Source: Chloroflexota bacterium (GTDB lineage Bacteria; Chloroflexota; Dormibacteria; CF-121). From it: a DNA stretch of 13,037 bases. Each line of letters opens with the position of its first letter. The first letter of the stretch is position 1. Both the position numbers and the translations under genes were made by a program. Location of the stretch: assembly GCA_005889395.1 (NCBI GenBank), contig VBFX01000084.1:1-13037 (forward strand), given 5' to 3'. The notes under the pieces were generated by a model. It was given only the letters and a program-made list of their open reading frames with translations, was not told the origin of the DNA and made no database searches. This document shows positions 1-5,693 of this stretch, piece after piece.

Positions 1-957
1 AGGCTCCGGTCTCGTTACCGGCCGTTCCGACGCTGCCGGTTGAGCCCTGCACATCGGATCCACCGGTTTCGTTGCCGGCCGTACCCTGACTGCCGGTCGA
101 GCCCTGGACATCCGAAATTCCGCTCTCGTTCCCAGCCGTGCCCTGGCTCCCCGTCGAGCCCTGTACGTCCGAGTGTCCGGTTTCGGCACCCGCCGTGCCC
201 TGACTCCCGGTCGATCCCTGCACGTCTGAACTGCCGGTCTCGGCGCCCGCCGTGCCAGCACTTCCCGTCGAACCCTGCACATCCGACGATCCGGTTTCCG
301 CACCGGCCGTCCCAACACTCCCGCCTGAGCCCTGGACGTCAGACTGTCCCGTCTCGGCACCGGCCGTGCCCTGGCTGCCGGTTGACCCCTGGATATCAGA
401 CTGACCCGTTTCCTGGCCCGCCGTCCCCTGGCTGCCGGTGGATCCTTGAATGTCGGACTGACCGGTTTCGTTACCGATTGTCCCCTGGCTGCCCGCGGAT
501 CCCGGAATGTCAGATTGCCCGGTTTCACCGGCCGCCGTGCCCTGGCTGCCACCCGATCCCTGGTGATCCGAAATACCGGATTCGTTCCCGGCCGTTCCCT
601 GGCTGCCGCTAGACCCCTGGATATCAGACTGACCCGTTTCCTGGCCCGCCGTCCCCTGGCTGCCGGTGGATCCTTGAATGTCGGACTGACCGGTTTCGTT
701 ACCGATTGTCCCCTGGCTGCCCGCGGATCCCGGAATGTCAGATTGCCCGGTTTCACCGGCCGCCGTGCCCTGGCTGCCACCCGATCCCTGGTGATCCGAA
801 ATACCGGATTCGTTCCCGGCCGTTCCCTGGCTGCCGCTAGACCCCTGGACATCAGAGTTGCCGGATTCGTTCCCACCGGTTCCCTGCGTCCCGCTCGAGC
901 CCTGGATGTCCGAAATTCCGGTTTCGATGCCAGCTGACCCGACGCTGCCGCCCGAAC
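1..957 (-). repeat. 57-bp tandem repeat array (about 16.8 copies)
   Basis: The period is 57 bp (19 codons), in frame with the minus-strand protein. Unit identity is highest at the GSQGT, ETG and SD-QGS positions. The variable positions are the residue after GT, the residue before ET/ES, the one before SD, and the last residue. The units nearest the N-terminus (900-1000) are the most degenerate, as is usual at the edge of an array. The array continues past the left end of the window. Confidence 0.93.
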
Positions 958-1375
958 CGGGGGCGTCGGAATGCCCGGTTTCGCCAGCGGCGGACCCGGT
1001 TGCCGTATTCGCTGAATCCGTGGCGTCGGGGAGGGCGAGTCCATCGCCACTGCTGCTGTTCTTGCCCGGGGAGAAGGTGATGACTTCAGCGGCGGCGCTC
1101 TTCTTGCTGATCGCGGCCGCGGGATTGCCGGGGAGCGATTTTGGCAGGGCTGGAGGCGTGCCCGGCTTCGGCTGATTGATCACCACGATGAGTGGCGTGG
1201 GATCGGCATGGTAAGCAGGGAGCCACACGATCTGGCCGCCGCTTGCGGCTCGGCCGACCACCAGCAAACCCGCGAATAGGAGGCCCGAAAGCCTTAGCGG
1301 CCAGCTAGACCTCGATATGAGAACTTCGCCGTCGTCAATTGTGGGCGCGCCAATAGCTACTGATGTGTCGGCCAC
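1..1375 (-). CDS. Exported Gly/Ser-rich protein with 19-residue tandem repeats (partial, C-terminus off left edge)
   Basis: Read on the minus strand from GTG at 1375, this frame stays open to the window edge (about 458 codons). The GTG is preceded by GGAGGG at 1385-1390 with 9-nt spacing; the nearest upstream in-frame stop leaves no other good start. Residues 1-28 carry Arg22 and Arg28, followed by a hydrophobic stretch at about 29-41 and Arg-Ala-Ala-Ser, which fits a signal peptide or short anchor. Residues 45-138 are a Pro/Ala/Ser-rich linker. From about residue 139 onward come about 17 copies of a 19-aa unit with consensus GSQGTAGNETGxSDVQGST; each unit holds three Gly-X-Y triplets and then breaks the pattern, so it is not collagen. 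There are no cysteines in the visible part. I recognise no family. A surface, spore-coat or matrix structural role is inference from export plus low-complexity repeats. The opposite-strand ORFs here are shadows of the repeat. Confidence 0.8.
   Translation of the reverse strand, partial: MADTSVAIGAPTIDDGEVLISRSSWPLRLSGLLFAGLLVVGRAASGGQIVWLPAYHADPTPLIVVINQPKPGTPPALPKSLPGNPAAAISKKSAAAEVITFSPGKNSSSGDGLALPDATDSANTATGSAAGETGHSDAPGSGGSVGSAGIETGISDIQGSSGTQGTGGNESGNSDVQGSSGSQGTAGNESGISDHQGSGGSQGTAAGETGQSDIPGSAGSQGTIGNETGQSDIQGSTGSQGTAGQETGQSDIQGSSGSQGTAGNESGISDHQGSGGSQGTAAGETGQSDIPGSAGSQGTIGNETGQSDIQGSTGSQGTAGQETGQSDIQGSTGSQGTAGAETGQSDVQGSGGSVGTAGAETGSSDVQGSTGSAGTAGAETGSSDVQGSTGSQGTAGAETGHSDVQGSTGSQGTAGNESGISDVQGSTGSQGTAGNETGGSDVQGSTGSVGTAGNETGA
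384..839 (-). repeat. Perfect 228-bp tandem duplication (four repeat units, two copies)
   Basis: Bases 384-611 and 612-839 are identical base for base in my reading, and the identity runs about 10 bp into the next unit (to 849). Each block is four 57-bp units (76 codons). Neighbouring units outside the block differ at many synonymous sites, so this higher-order duplication is recent compared with the rest of the array. Confidence 0.92.
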
Positions 1376-1460
1376 TTGTCTTTTCCCTCCAGCGACCTTT
1401 TTCTCCCCGCGGACTATGCGTTAAGCATCTGTAACGCTCGGGCAAAGCCCCGTTTAGTTG

Positions 1461-1490
1461 ATCATGCGCCTTGAGATCGAGTGGTGTCAA
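1461..1490 (-). promoter_or_regulatory. Candidate sigma70-type promoter of the repeat protein
   Basis: On the minus strand a perfect TTGACA (1485-1490) is followed 18 nt later by CATGAT (1461-1466), four of six matches to TATAAT. Transcription would start near 1454 and leave a leader of about 80 nt carrying the GGAGGG ribosome site at 1385-1390. Unlike most genes in this window, this one looks conventionally leadered. Confidence 0.5.
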
Positions 1491-1548
1491 CAACTAGATC
1501 CATAAAGCTGATAGCGCAGCCGTCGCCTTTTGAACCGGGGTCCTCCGA

Positions 1549-1554
1549 TAAGAT
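1549..1554 (+). promoter_or_regulatory. Leaderless-type -10 element TAAGAT before the propeller lipoprotein
   Basis: TAAGAT is followed by 6 nt and then ATC at 1561, the same geometry as the TAnnnT-N6-start arrangement at five other genes in the window. No convincing -35 at 17-18 nt; TTGAAC at 1530-1535 is too close. No Shine-Dalgarno sequence precedes the gene. Confidence 0.45.
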
Positions 1555-1560
1555 AGCCTG

Positions 1561-2556
1561 ATCCGAACCCACCGCCTGGTCCTGGCCCTCGCCGCGGGAT
1601 TGTTGCTAAGCGGCTGCGGAGCGGACGCACTCGTACCGCACGTGCCCCTCACCCCCCTGGCCAACATCCAGCTACCCAAGGACACGACCCAACCCTCCTT
1701 TGACCTCCTGACGCTCGACTCACGCGTCGGACGTCTCTACGTGTCCCACTCGAGCATGGACGCTATCGACATCATCGACGTCAAGACGAACAAAGTGAGC
1801 GGCAGCGTCTCGGGACTGTTCAAGGTTCACGCCGTAGCCTTGACGGCCGATCCCAACATCGTGATGACCTCCGATCCGGCTGACGGAATGGTCGCTGTCG
1901 TCGACGTCGCCCAACGGAAGATCGTGAAGCTGATCGATACCGGCCCGCAGCCCGACGCGATCGCATACGACCCACTCAACGATCTCGTCGTCGTGGCCCT
2001 GGCTTCATCGAACACCGTGAAGCTGATCGATCCGCATACCTACACGGCGGTCGCGACCATCGATCTTCCGGGCAGCCCGGAGTTGATGGATGTCGACCCG
2101 ACGCAGGGTCGCGTATTCCTCGCGATCAATGACAAGGACGAGGTCATCGTCATCGACGTCAAGTCCCGGCAGATCACCACGACCTTCAAGGGGTGCGACA
2201 TCGCGATCCCAACCGGCGTGGCCTACGATCCGGACCAGCAACGGCTCTACATCGCGAGCCGGCCCGGAAACAATCGCGAGCTCAACGTCATCGATACCCT
2301 CCTCGACCGCTGCCTCGGCGTGGTGGACATCGGATTCGGAACCGATCAGCTCGCCTTCAACCGCCATAACCACCATGTCTACGCGGCGAACGGCGGCAGC
2401 AAGAACCTATCGGTGGTCGATGGGGCCGCGCTCAAGCCGCTGGGCGTGGTCGGAACCGGCCCGATCGCAAAGAGCGTGGCCGTCGATCCGACGACCGACC
2501 GCGTCTATGTGCTGGTGGGACGAGCCGGCATTGTCGGCGTCTATCACGACCCCTAA
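1561..2556 (+). CDS. YVTN-type beta-propeller lipoprotein
   Basis: This is a beta-propeller of the YVTN/surface-layer repeat kind, expected on the outer face of the membrane. Repeated blades read like 'GRLYVSHSSMDAIDIIDVKT', 'DGMVAVVDVAQRKIV', 'SNTVKLIDPHTYTAVATI' and 'DRVYVLVG', each about 42 residues, giving about seven blades over 331 residues. The first ATG/GTG/TTG codon is TTG at 1600, but starting there leaves only five residues before the lipobox cysteine. The frame is open back to a TAA at 1549-1551. Starting at ATC 1561 (or CTG 1558) gives a full lipoprotein signal: Arg2, His4, Arg5, hydrophobic residues 6-16, then LSGC with Cys19. The TAAGAT-N6 spacing favours 1561. There are no catalytic residues; ligand or redox-partner binding is unknown. 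Its stop is 11 bp from that of the convergent protease gene. Confidence 0.85.
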   Translation: MRTHRLVLALAAGLLLSGCGADALVPHVPLTPLANIQLPKDTTQPSFDLLTLDSRVGRLYVSHSSMDAIDIIDVKTNKVSGSVSGLFKVHAVALTADPNIVMTSDPADGMVAVVDVAQRKIVKLIDTGPQPDAIAYDPLNDLVVVALASSNTVKLIDPHTYTAVATIDLPGSPELMDVDPTQGRVFLAINDKDEVIVIDVKSRQITTTFKGCDIAIPTGVAYDPDQQRLYIASRPGNNRELNVIDTLLDRCLGVVDIGFGTDQLAFNRHNHHVYAANGGSKNLSVVDGAALKPLGVVGTGPIAKSVAVDPTTDRVYVLVGRAGIVGVYHDP

Positions 2557-2588
2557 CGCGCGTTGGGTCAGTCGCCCCCGGGCGCGTT
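2555..2588. terminator. Possible shared terminator between convergent genes
   Basis: AACGCGC (2555-2561) and GCGCGTT (2582-2588) are perfect 7-bp inverted arms around a 20-nt loop, spanning the 3' ends of the propeller gene and the protease gene. There is no T-run on either strand, so it is at best a weak or Rho-assisted terminator. Confidence 0.3.
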
Positions 2589-3314
2589 GACCATACCCCA
2601 GGCATCCATGAGGAGCGCCTGCAGCGTCGCGTAGCCGATATGACCGAAGCCGCGATCGCCCCACTGGCTCCCCCAGCTGTTGGCAAACTTGAACATGCGG
2701 TTGCGCCGGTCGAAGCCGACGATGCAGATCGCATGGCCGCCGAGGAATTCGGCCCCCGGCTTCGGCATCGGAATGACGCCGCCGGGTGCATCCATGAACG
2801 GCTCGTGCACCATCACGCCGGCGATGAAGCAGTTCGTCGTCAGGTAGGCCTCCATCTCAACGATGCGGGTGAGCCGCGCATAGCTCTTCGCCCGGTAGGG
2901 CAACGCGGCTTTTCGCTGCTCCGGCGTGGGTGGCACGTTGATGCGCTCGACGGCATAGGGCATACACGCGAGGCTGCAGACCCCCTGGTCCTGGATGATC
3001 TTCATCGCTTCGCGGATCGTCATCCCCGCATCATCGGGCCGCTCGCGCCGCTGGCTGTAGATGTACAGCGGCGAGAACTGGTGCGCCGGATCGTTCAATG
3101 CCCAGTGACGCTCGAGACCTTTCTGGAACGTCTTGTCGTAGTAGGCCGTGGCGCAGGCGACGCAGGTGCCGGCCGGGCCCTGGTCGAAGACCGGCGGCAG
3201 CGCCGGTGAATGGTCGACCTCCTCGGCGAGGGGCAGCGCGCGCAGGAACGTCGCCATGCTCAAATCCCGATGGTCGTAAGGGTCCTTGATGCAGCCGAGC
3301 GCGTAGCGAGGCAT
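2568..3314 (-). CDS. Papain-like (C1A) cysteine protease without propeptide
   Basis: This 248-residue protein has the papain (peptidase C1A) active-site set: oxyanion-hole Gln45 and nucleophile Cys51 in QGPAGTCVACA, His194 in GGHAICIVGFD, and Asn212 in FANSWGSQWGDRGFG. The N-terminus MPRYALG..DPYDHRD resembles the short lead-in of bacterial C1A proteins, which supports the ATG at 3314. There is no signal peptide, no membrane segment and no long inhibitory propeptide, so an intracellular enzyme, or one exported by an unusual route, is implied. The gene is divergent from gltX (49 bp between starts) and convergent with the propeller lipoprotein. There is no Shine-Dalgarno and no TAnnnT at 6-7 nt before the ATG, so its initiation signal is unclear. 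Substrate unknown. Confidence 0.88.
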   Translation of the reverse strand: MPRYALGCIKDPYDHRDLSMATFLRALPLAEEVDHSPALPPVFDQGPAGTCVACATAYYDKTFQKGLERHWALNDPAHQFSPLYIYSQRRERPDDAGMTIREAMKIIQDQGVCSLACMPYAVERINVPPTPEQRKAALPYRAKSYARLTRIVEMEAYLTTNCFIAGVMVHEPFMDAPGGVIPMPKPGAEFLGGHAICIVGFDRRNRMFKFANSWGSQWGDRGFGHIGYATLQALLMDAWGMVNAPGGD

Positions 3315-3351
3315 CGAGGGTGTGACGGAGGGACCGCGATTTTCCGCTGAG

Positions 3352-3357
3352 TACGAT
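3352..3357 (+). promoter_or_regulatory. Leaderless-type -10 element TACGAT of gltX
   Basis: TACGAT, then 6 nt (GGACCC), then GTG at 3364. No Shine-Dalgarno lies next to this GTG. A leaderless transcript starting at the GTG is inferred and is the reason for preferring 3364 over the upstream in-frame GTG at 3322. Confidence 0.6.
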
Positions 3358-3363
3358 GGACCC

Positions 3364-4794
3364 GTGGCCCAGGTGTACGAGCCCGTCCGTGTCCGCTACG
3401 CGCCGAGCCCGACCGGCGCCCTGCACCTTGGCGGCGCGCGGACCGCGCTCTTCAACTACCTGTTCGCCCGCCAGAAAAGCGGGCAGTTCCTGCTGCGCAT
3501 CGAAGACACCGACCGGGCACGCCTGAAGCCCGGCAGCCAGGAGCAGATCGAGGAAGGCTTGCAGTGGCTGGGCCTGACCTGGGATGAGACCCCACTGATC
3601 CAGTCAGAACGCAAAGCGATCTACCAGCAGGCCGCCAACGGGCTGCTGGAATCGGGGGGCGCCTATCGCTGCTTCTGCACCCCGCAGCGGCTCGAGCAGA
3701 TGCGGGCCGAGCAGCGGGCCCGGCACGAGCCGGAACGGTACGATCGCCGCTGCCGGTCGATCCCGCGCGCGGAATCGGATCGGCGCGCCGCCACCGGTGA
3801 GCGCTTCGTCGTGCGCCAGGCGATCCCCACCGGAGGAACGACGACGCTCCAGGACCTGGTGATGGGCACCGTCACCTTTCGCAATGACACGCTCGACGAC
3901 CATGTCCTCCTCAAGTCGGATGGCTTCCCCACCTATCACCTCGCCTTCGCCGTGGACGATCACGCGATGCGCATCAGCCACATCATCCGCGGCGACGGCT
4001 GGCTGCCCTCGTCGCCCAAGCACCTGTTGCTTTTCCAGGCGTTCAACTGGCTACCGCCGGCCTTCGCCCATCTTCCGCTCGTGCTCGGCCCCGACAAGAA
4101 GCCGCTGGCCAAGCGCCACGGCGCCAAGGATGTGCTCGAGTACCGCGAAGCCGGCTATCTGCCCCAAGCGGTCGACAACTTCATCGCCTTCCTTGGCTGG
4201 TCGCCGGGCACCGACCAGGATATCTTCACCATGGAACAGCTGATCCAGGCCTTCGACCTCAGCAAGATCCAGGCCAGCCCGGCGGTCGCGAACCTCGAGC
4301 GGCTCGACTGGCTCAACGGCCAGTTCATCCGACGGCTGACCCCCGACGAACTGGCCACGCGCGTCGCCTCGAAAATGCCCGGCGTCCCGGTGCCGGCGCT
4401 GACGCCCTTGATTCCGCTGGTGCAGGAGCGGTTGCGCACCCTGAACGACGCGCCCGAGATGTTGCGCTTTTTCTTCGAGGACCCCGACACCCATCGTCCG
4501 GAGCAGCTGATCGCCAAAGGTCGCGAGCCCGCTGCCACCGCTACCGCCCTGACCAGCGCCGCCGCCGCGCTCCAGGGGCTGACCGACTGGACGCCCGAAT
4601 CGATCGAGGCGGGGCTTCGCGCCCTGGCGGAGCGCCTGGGCTGGTCCTCCCGCGACCTGTTCATGACGTTGCGGGTCGCGGTCACCGGTCGCACGGTTAC
4701 GCCGCCGTTGATCGAGTCGATCAGCCGCCTCGGCAAGGACACCGTCCTCAACCGGTTGGAGCGTGCCGCCCGCGCGCTCGCCGGGCCGCTCTAA
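3364..4794 (+). CDS. gltX: Glutamyl-tRNA synthetase
   Basis: This enzyme charges tRNA(Glu) with glutamate in the cytoplasm. It is a class I synthetase with YAPSPTGALHLGGARTALFN (HIGH motif as HLGG, residues 21-24), a zinc-binding knuckle CFC...Y...C (Cys103, Cys105, Tyr126, Cys130), and the KMSKS loop as KPLAKRHGA (about 246-254), where the usual Ser is Ala. At 476 residues it is of normal family length, with a C-terminal anticodon-binding helical region. I chose GTG 3364 because TACGAT lies exactly 6 nt upstream; an in-frame GTG at 3322 would add 14 residues that do not look conserved and would leave only 7 bp to the divergent protease start. The last 4 bp overlap the 3' end of sodX on the other strand. 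Whether it is discriminating or also charges tRNA(Gln) cannot be told from sequence alone. Confidence 0.96.
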   Translation: MAQVYEPVRVRYAPSPTGALHLGGARTALFNYLFARQKSGQFLLRIEDTDRARLKPGSQEQIEEGLQWLGLTWDETPLIQSERKAIYQQAANGLLESGGAYRCFCTPQRLEQMRAEQRARHEPERYDRRCRSIPRAESDRRAATGERFVVRQAIPTGGTTTLQDLVMGTVTFRNDTLDDHVLLKSDGFPTYHLAFAVDDHAMRISHIIRGDGWLPSSPKHLLLFQAFNWLPPAFAHLPLVLGPDKKPLAKRHGAKDVLEYREAGYLPQAVDNFIAFLGWSPGTDQDIFTMEQLIQAFDLSKIQASPAVANLERLDWLNGQFIRRLTPDELATRVASKMPGVPVPALTPLIPLVQERLRTLNDAPEMLRFFFEDPDTHRPEQLIAKGREPAATATALTSAAAALQGLTDWTPESIEAGLRALAERLGWSSRDLFMTLRVAVTGRTVTPPLIESISRLGKDTVLNRLERAARALAGPL

Positions 4795-5117
4795 AGGCGA
4801 GCCGGCGGCAGCGGCCAGTAGCGCCAGCGGACCCGCGCCAGGATGTGCGCCCGCGTGACCGGCCCAAACTGCCGCGAGTCGGTGCTGGCGTCGGGATTGT
4901 CGCCCGCCAGGAAGATCGCGCCGGCGGCGTCGATCGCCGTGATGCGCTTGATGATTTCCAGCTCGGGCCGGTCGGGGCGGCGCACGACGACGACATCACC
5001 GACGCGCAAGCGCGTGCGGCCGTCGATGGCGCGGGCGACCACCAGCGCGCCGGATGGTAATCGCGGTGCCATGCTCTCCCCATTGACGCGCAGCGGGTAG
5101 ACTGATTTACGAATCAG
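4791..5117 (-). CDS. sodX: S26-family signal peptidase-like protein, Ni-SOD maturation protease
   Basis: This small S26 serine protease probably removes the SodN propeptide so that His1 and Cys2 can bind nickel. It is 108 residues. Box B reads VNGESMAPRLPSG with catalytic Ser15; box D is IIKRI with general-base Lys57; box E is GDNPDASTDSRQFGPV. The first ATG (5072) is the Met of the SM motif, so starting there would delete Ser15. The frame opens after a TAG only 9 nt further upstream of CTG 5117, and no ATG, GTG or TTG lies between. CTG 5117 sits exactly 6 nt after TAGGAT, matching the leaderless rule seen elsewhere here. The gene is divergent from sodN with 29 bp between starts, which is the classic sodX-sodN pairing, and its 3' end overlaps gltX by 4 bp. 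The non-canonical start is inference; the peptidase identity is strong. Confidence 0.85.
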   Translation of the reverse strand: MIRKSVYPLRVNGESMAPRLPSGALVVARAIDGRTRLRVGDVVVVRRPDRPELEIIKRITAIDAAGAIFLAGDNPDASTDSRQFGPVTRAHILARVRWRYWPLPPARL

Positions 5118-5123
5118 CGATTC
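5102..5123. promoter_or_regulatory. Nested inverted repeats between sodX and sodN, candidate operator
   Basis: CTGATT-TACG-AATCAG (5102-5117) and GAATC-AGC-GATTC (5111-5123) are two overlapping perfect inverted repeats. They make three alternating half-sites of type (T/C)GATT(T/C). The block covers the sodX start codon, abuts the sodX -10 element and lies upstream of the sodN ribosome site, so one regulator could control both genes. It does not resemble the published TTGCAA-type Nur box, so the regulator is unknown. Confidence 0.5.
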
Positions 5124-5129
5124 ATCCTA
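5124..5129 (-). promoter_or_regulatory. Leaderless-type -10 element TAGGAT of sodX
   Basis: On the minus strand TAGGAT is followed by 6 nt (GAATCG) and CTG at 5117. The same bases lie just before the sodN ribosome-binding site on the other strand, so the two control regions overlap physically. Confidence 0.55.
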
Positions 5130-5130
5130 T

Positions 5131-5136
5131 AGGAGG
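5131..5136 (+). promoter_or_regulatory. Strong Shine-Dalgarno AGGAGG of sodN
   Basis: A perfect AGGAGG lies 10 nt before ATG 5147. This decides for 5147 over the in-frame ATG at 5156. It stands out because most neighbouring genes have no ribosome site. A -35-like TTGACG is at 5083-5088, but no good -10 follows at 16-18 nt; TAGACT at 5098-5103 is the best TAnnnT. Confidence 0.75.
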
Positions 5137-5146
5137 AATTGGCACC

Positions 5147-5593
5147 ATGAATGTGATGGAGTGGATCCGCCCCAGCCGCACGGTTGAGGCCCATTGCGAT
5201 CTTCCCTGCGGGATCTACGACCCCGAGCAGGCGCGCATCGAGGCGGAGTCCGTCTACAACATCATCAAGAAATACAACGACTCGAAGGACGAGGTCTACC
5301 GGCAGCGGGCGATCATCATCAAAGAGGAGCGGGCCGAGCTGGCCAAGCATCACCTCGACGTTCTCTGGAGCGACTGGTACAAGCCCGAGAAGCACGACGC
5401 CAAGTTCCCCGAACTCAAGGATGCGCTAAAGACCGCCGTCAGCCAGGGGTCGAAGGTGAAGGCCTCGGTGGACCTCAACGACGCCCAGAAATTCCTCGAC
5501 CTGATCGACAAGGTCGACCAGATCTGGGAAAAGGCCGGCGGCCCCCAGGAAACGCGCGTCGCGCGTCCGACTGCACAGCCCACCCGCGCTTAG
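5147..5593 (+). CDS. sodN: Nickel superoxide dismutase precursor
   Basis: Ni-SOD converts superoxide to oxygen and hydrogen peroxide with a nickel ion bound by the N-terminal hook of the mature protein. The hook is intact: after a 15-residue propeptide (MNVMEWIRPSRTVEA) comes HCDLPCGIYDP, giving mature His1, Cys2, Cys6 and Tyr9. The rest is the expected four-helix protein with EAESVYNIIKKYND and the helical middle containing HHLDVLWSDWYKPEK. The mature length of 133 residues is a little above the usual 117 because of a Thr/Pro/Arg-rich tail (GGPQETRVARPTAQPTRA). The propeptide is short and has no export signal, so the enzyme is cytoplasmic. SodX encoded divergently next door is the expected maturase. 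Expression is probably controlled through the 29-bp shared region, perhaps in response to nickel; that is inference from other bacteria. Confidence 0.97.
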   Translation: MNVMEWIRPSRTVEAHCDLPCGIYDPEQARIEAESVYNIIKKYNDSKDEVYRQRAIIIKEERAELAKHHLDVLWSDWYKPEKHDAKFPELKDALKTAVSQGSKVKASVDLNDAQKFLDLIDKVDQIWEKAGGPQETRVARPTAQPTRA

Positions 5594-5651
5594 CCAGGTT
5601 ACACAGCGACTTAACCGGGCGGGTGCGCCGTCCAGCCGCGCCCGCCCTCAT

Positions 5652-5667
5652 CCGCCCGAAAGGGCGG
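5652..5667. terminator. GC hairpin between convergent sodN and propeller gene
   Basis: CCGCCC-GAAA-GGGCGG is a perfect 6-bp stem with a GNRA-type tetraloop, followed by a second small hairpin GCCC-TGC-GGGC at 5671-5681. It lies in the 100-bp gap between convergent stops at 5593 and 5694. There is no T-run on either strand, so termination is plausible but not proven. The remainder of the gap shows nothing else. Confidence 0.45.
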
Positions 5668-5693
5668 CTCGCCCTGCGGGCTCGCTGAACCCC

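Noticed and set aside
1..957. CRISPR-like or satellite array
   Set aside because: The repeats are contiguous without spacers and keep a protein reading frame with synonymous differences.
40..1175. Plus-strand ORFs (40-612, 446-937, 858-1175) rich in Pro/Arg/Ser
   Set aside because: They are alternative frames of the 57-bp repeat; only the minus-strand frame has a signal sequence, a ribosome site and conserved Gly/Ser/Asp units.
1440..1451. Small GGGC-AAA-GCCC hairpin as a riboswitch or terminator
   Set aside because: The stem is only 4 bp and there is no T-run; it is too small to support a call.
2005..2376. Minus-strand ORF rich in Asp/Val/Glu antisense to the propeller
   Set aside because: It mirrors the repeated Asp/Val/Ile codons of the propeller blades and has no start signal.
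4748..5083. Minus-strand ORF starting at ATG 5083
   Set aside because: It is Arg/Ser/Ala-rich and out of frame with the S26 peptidase motifs.
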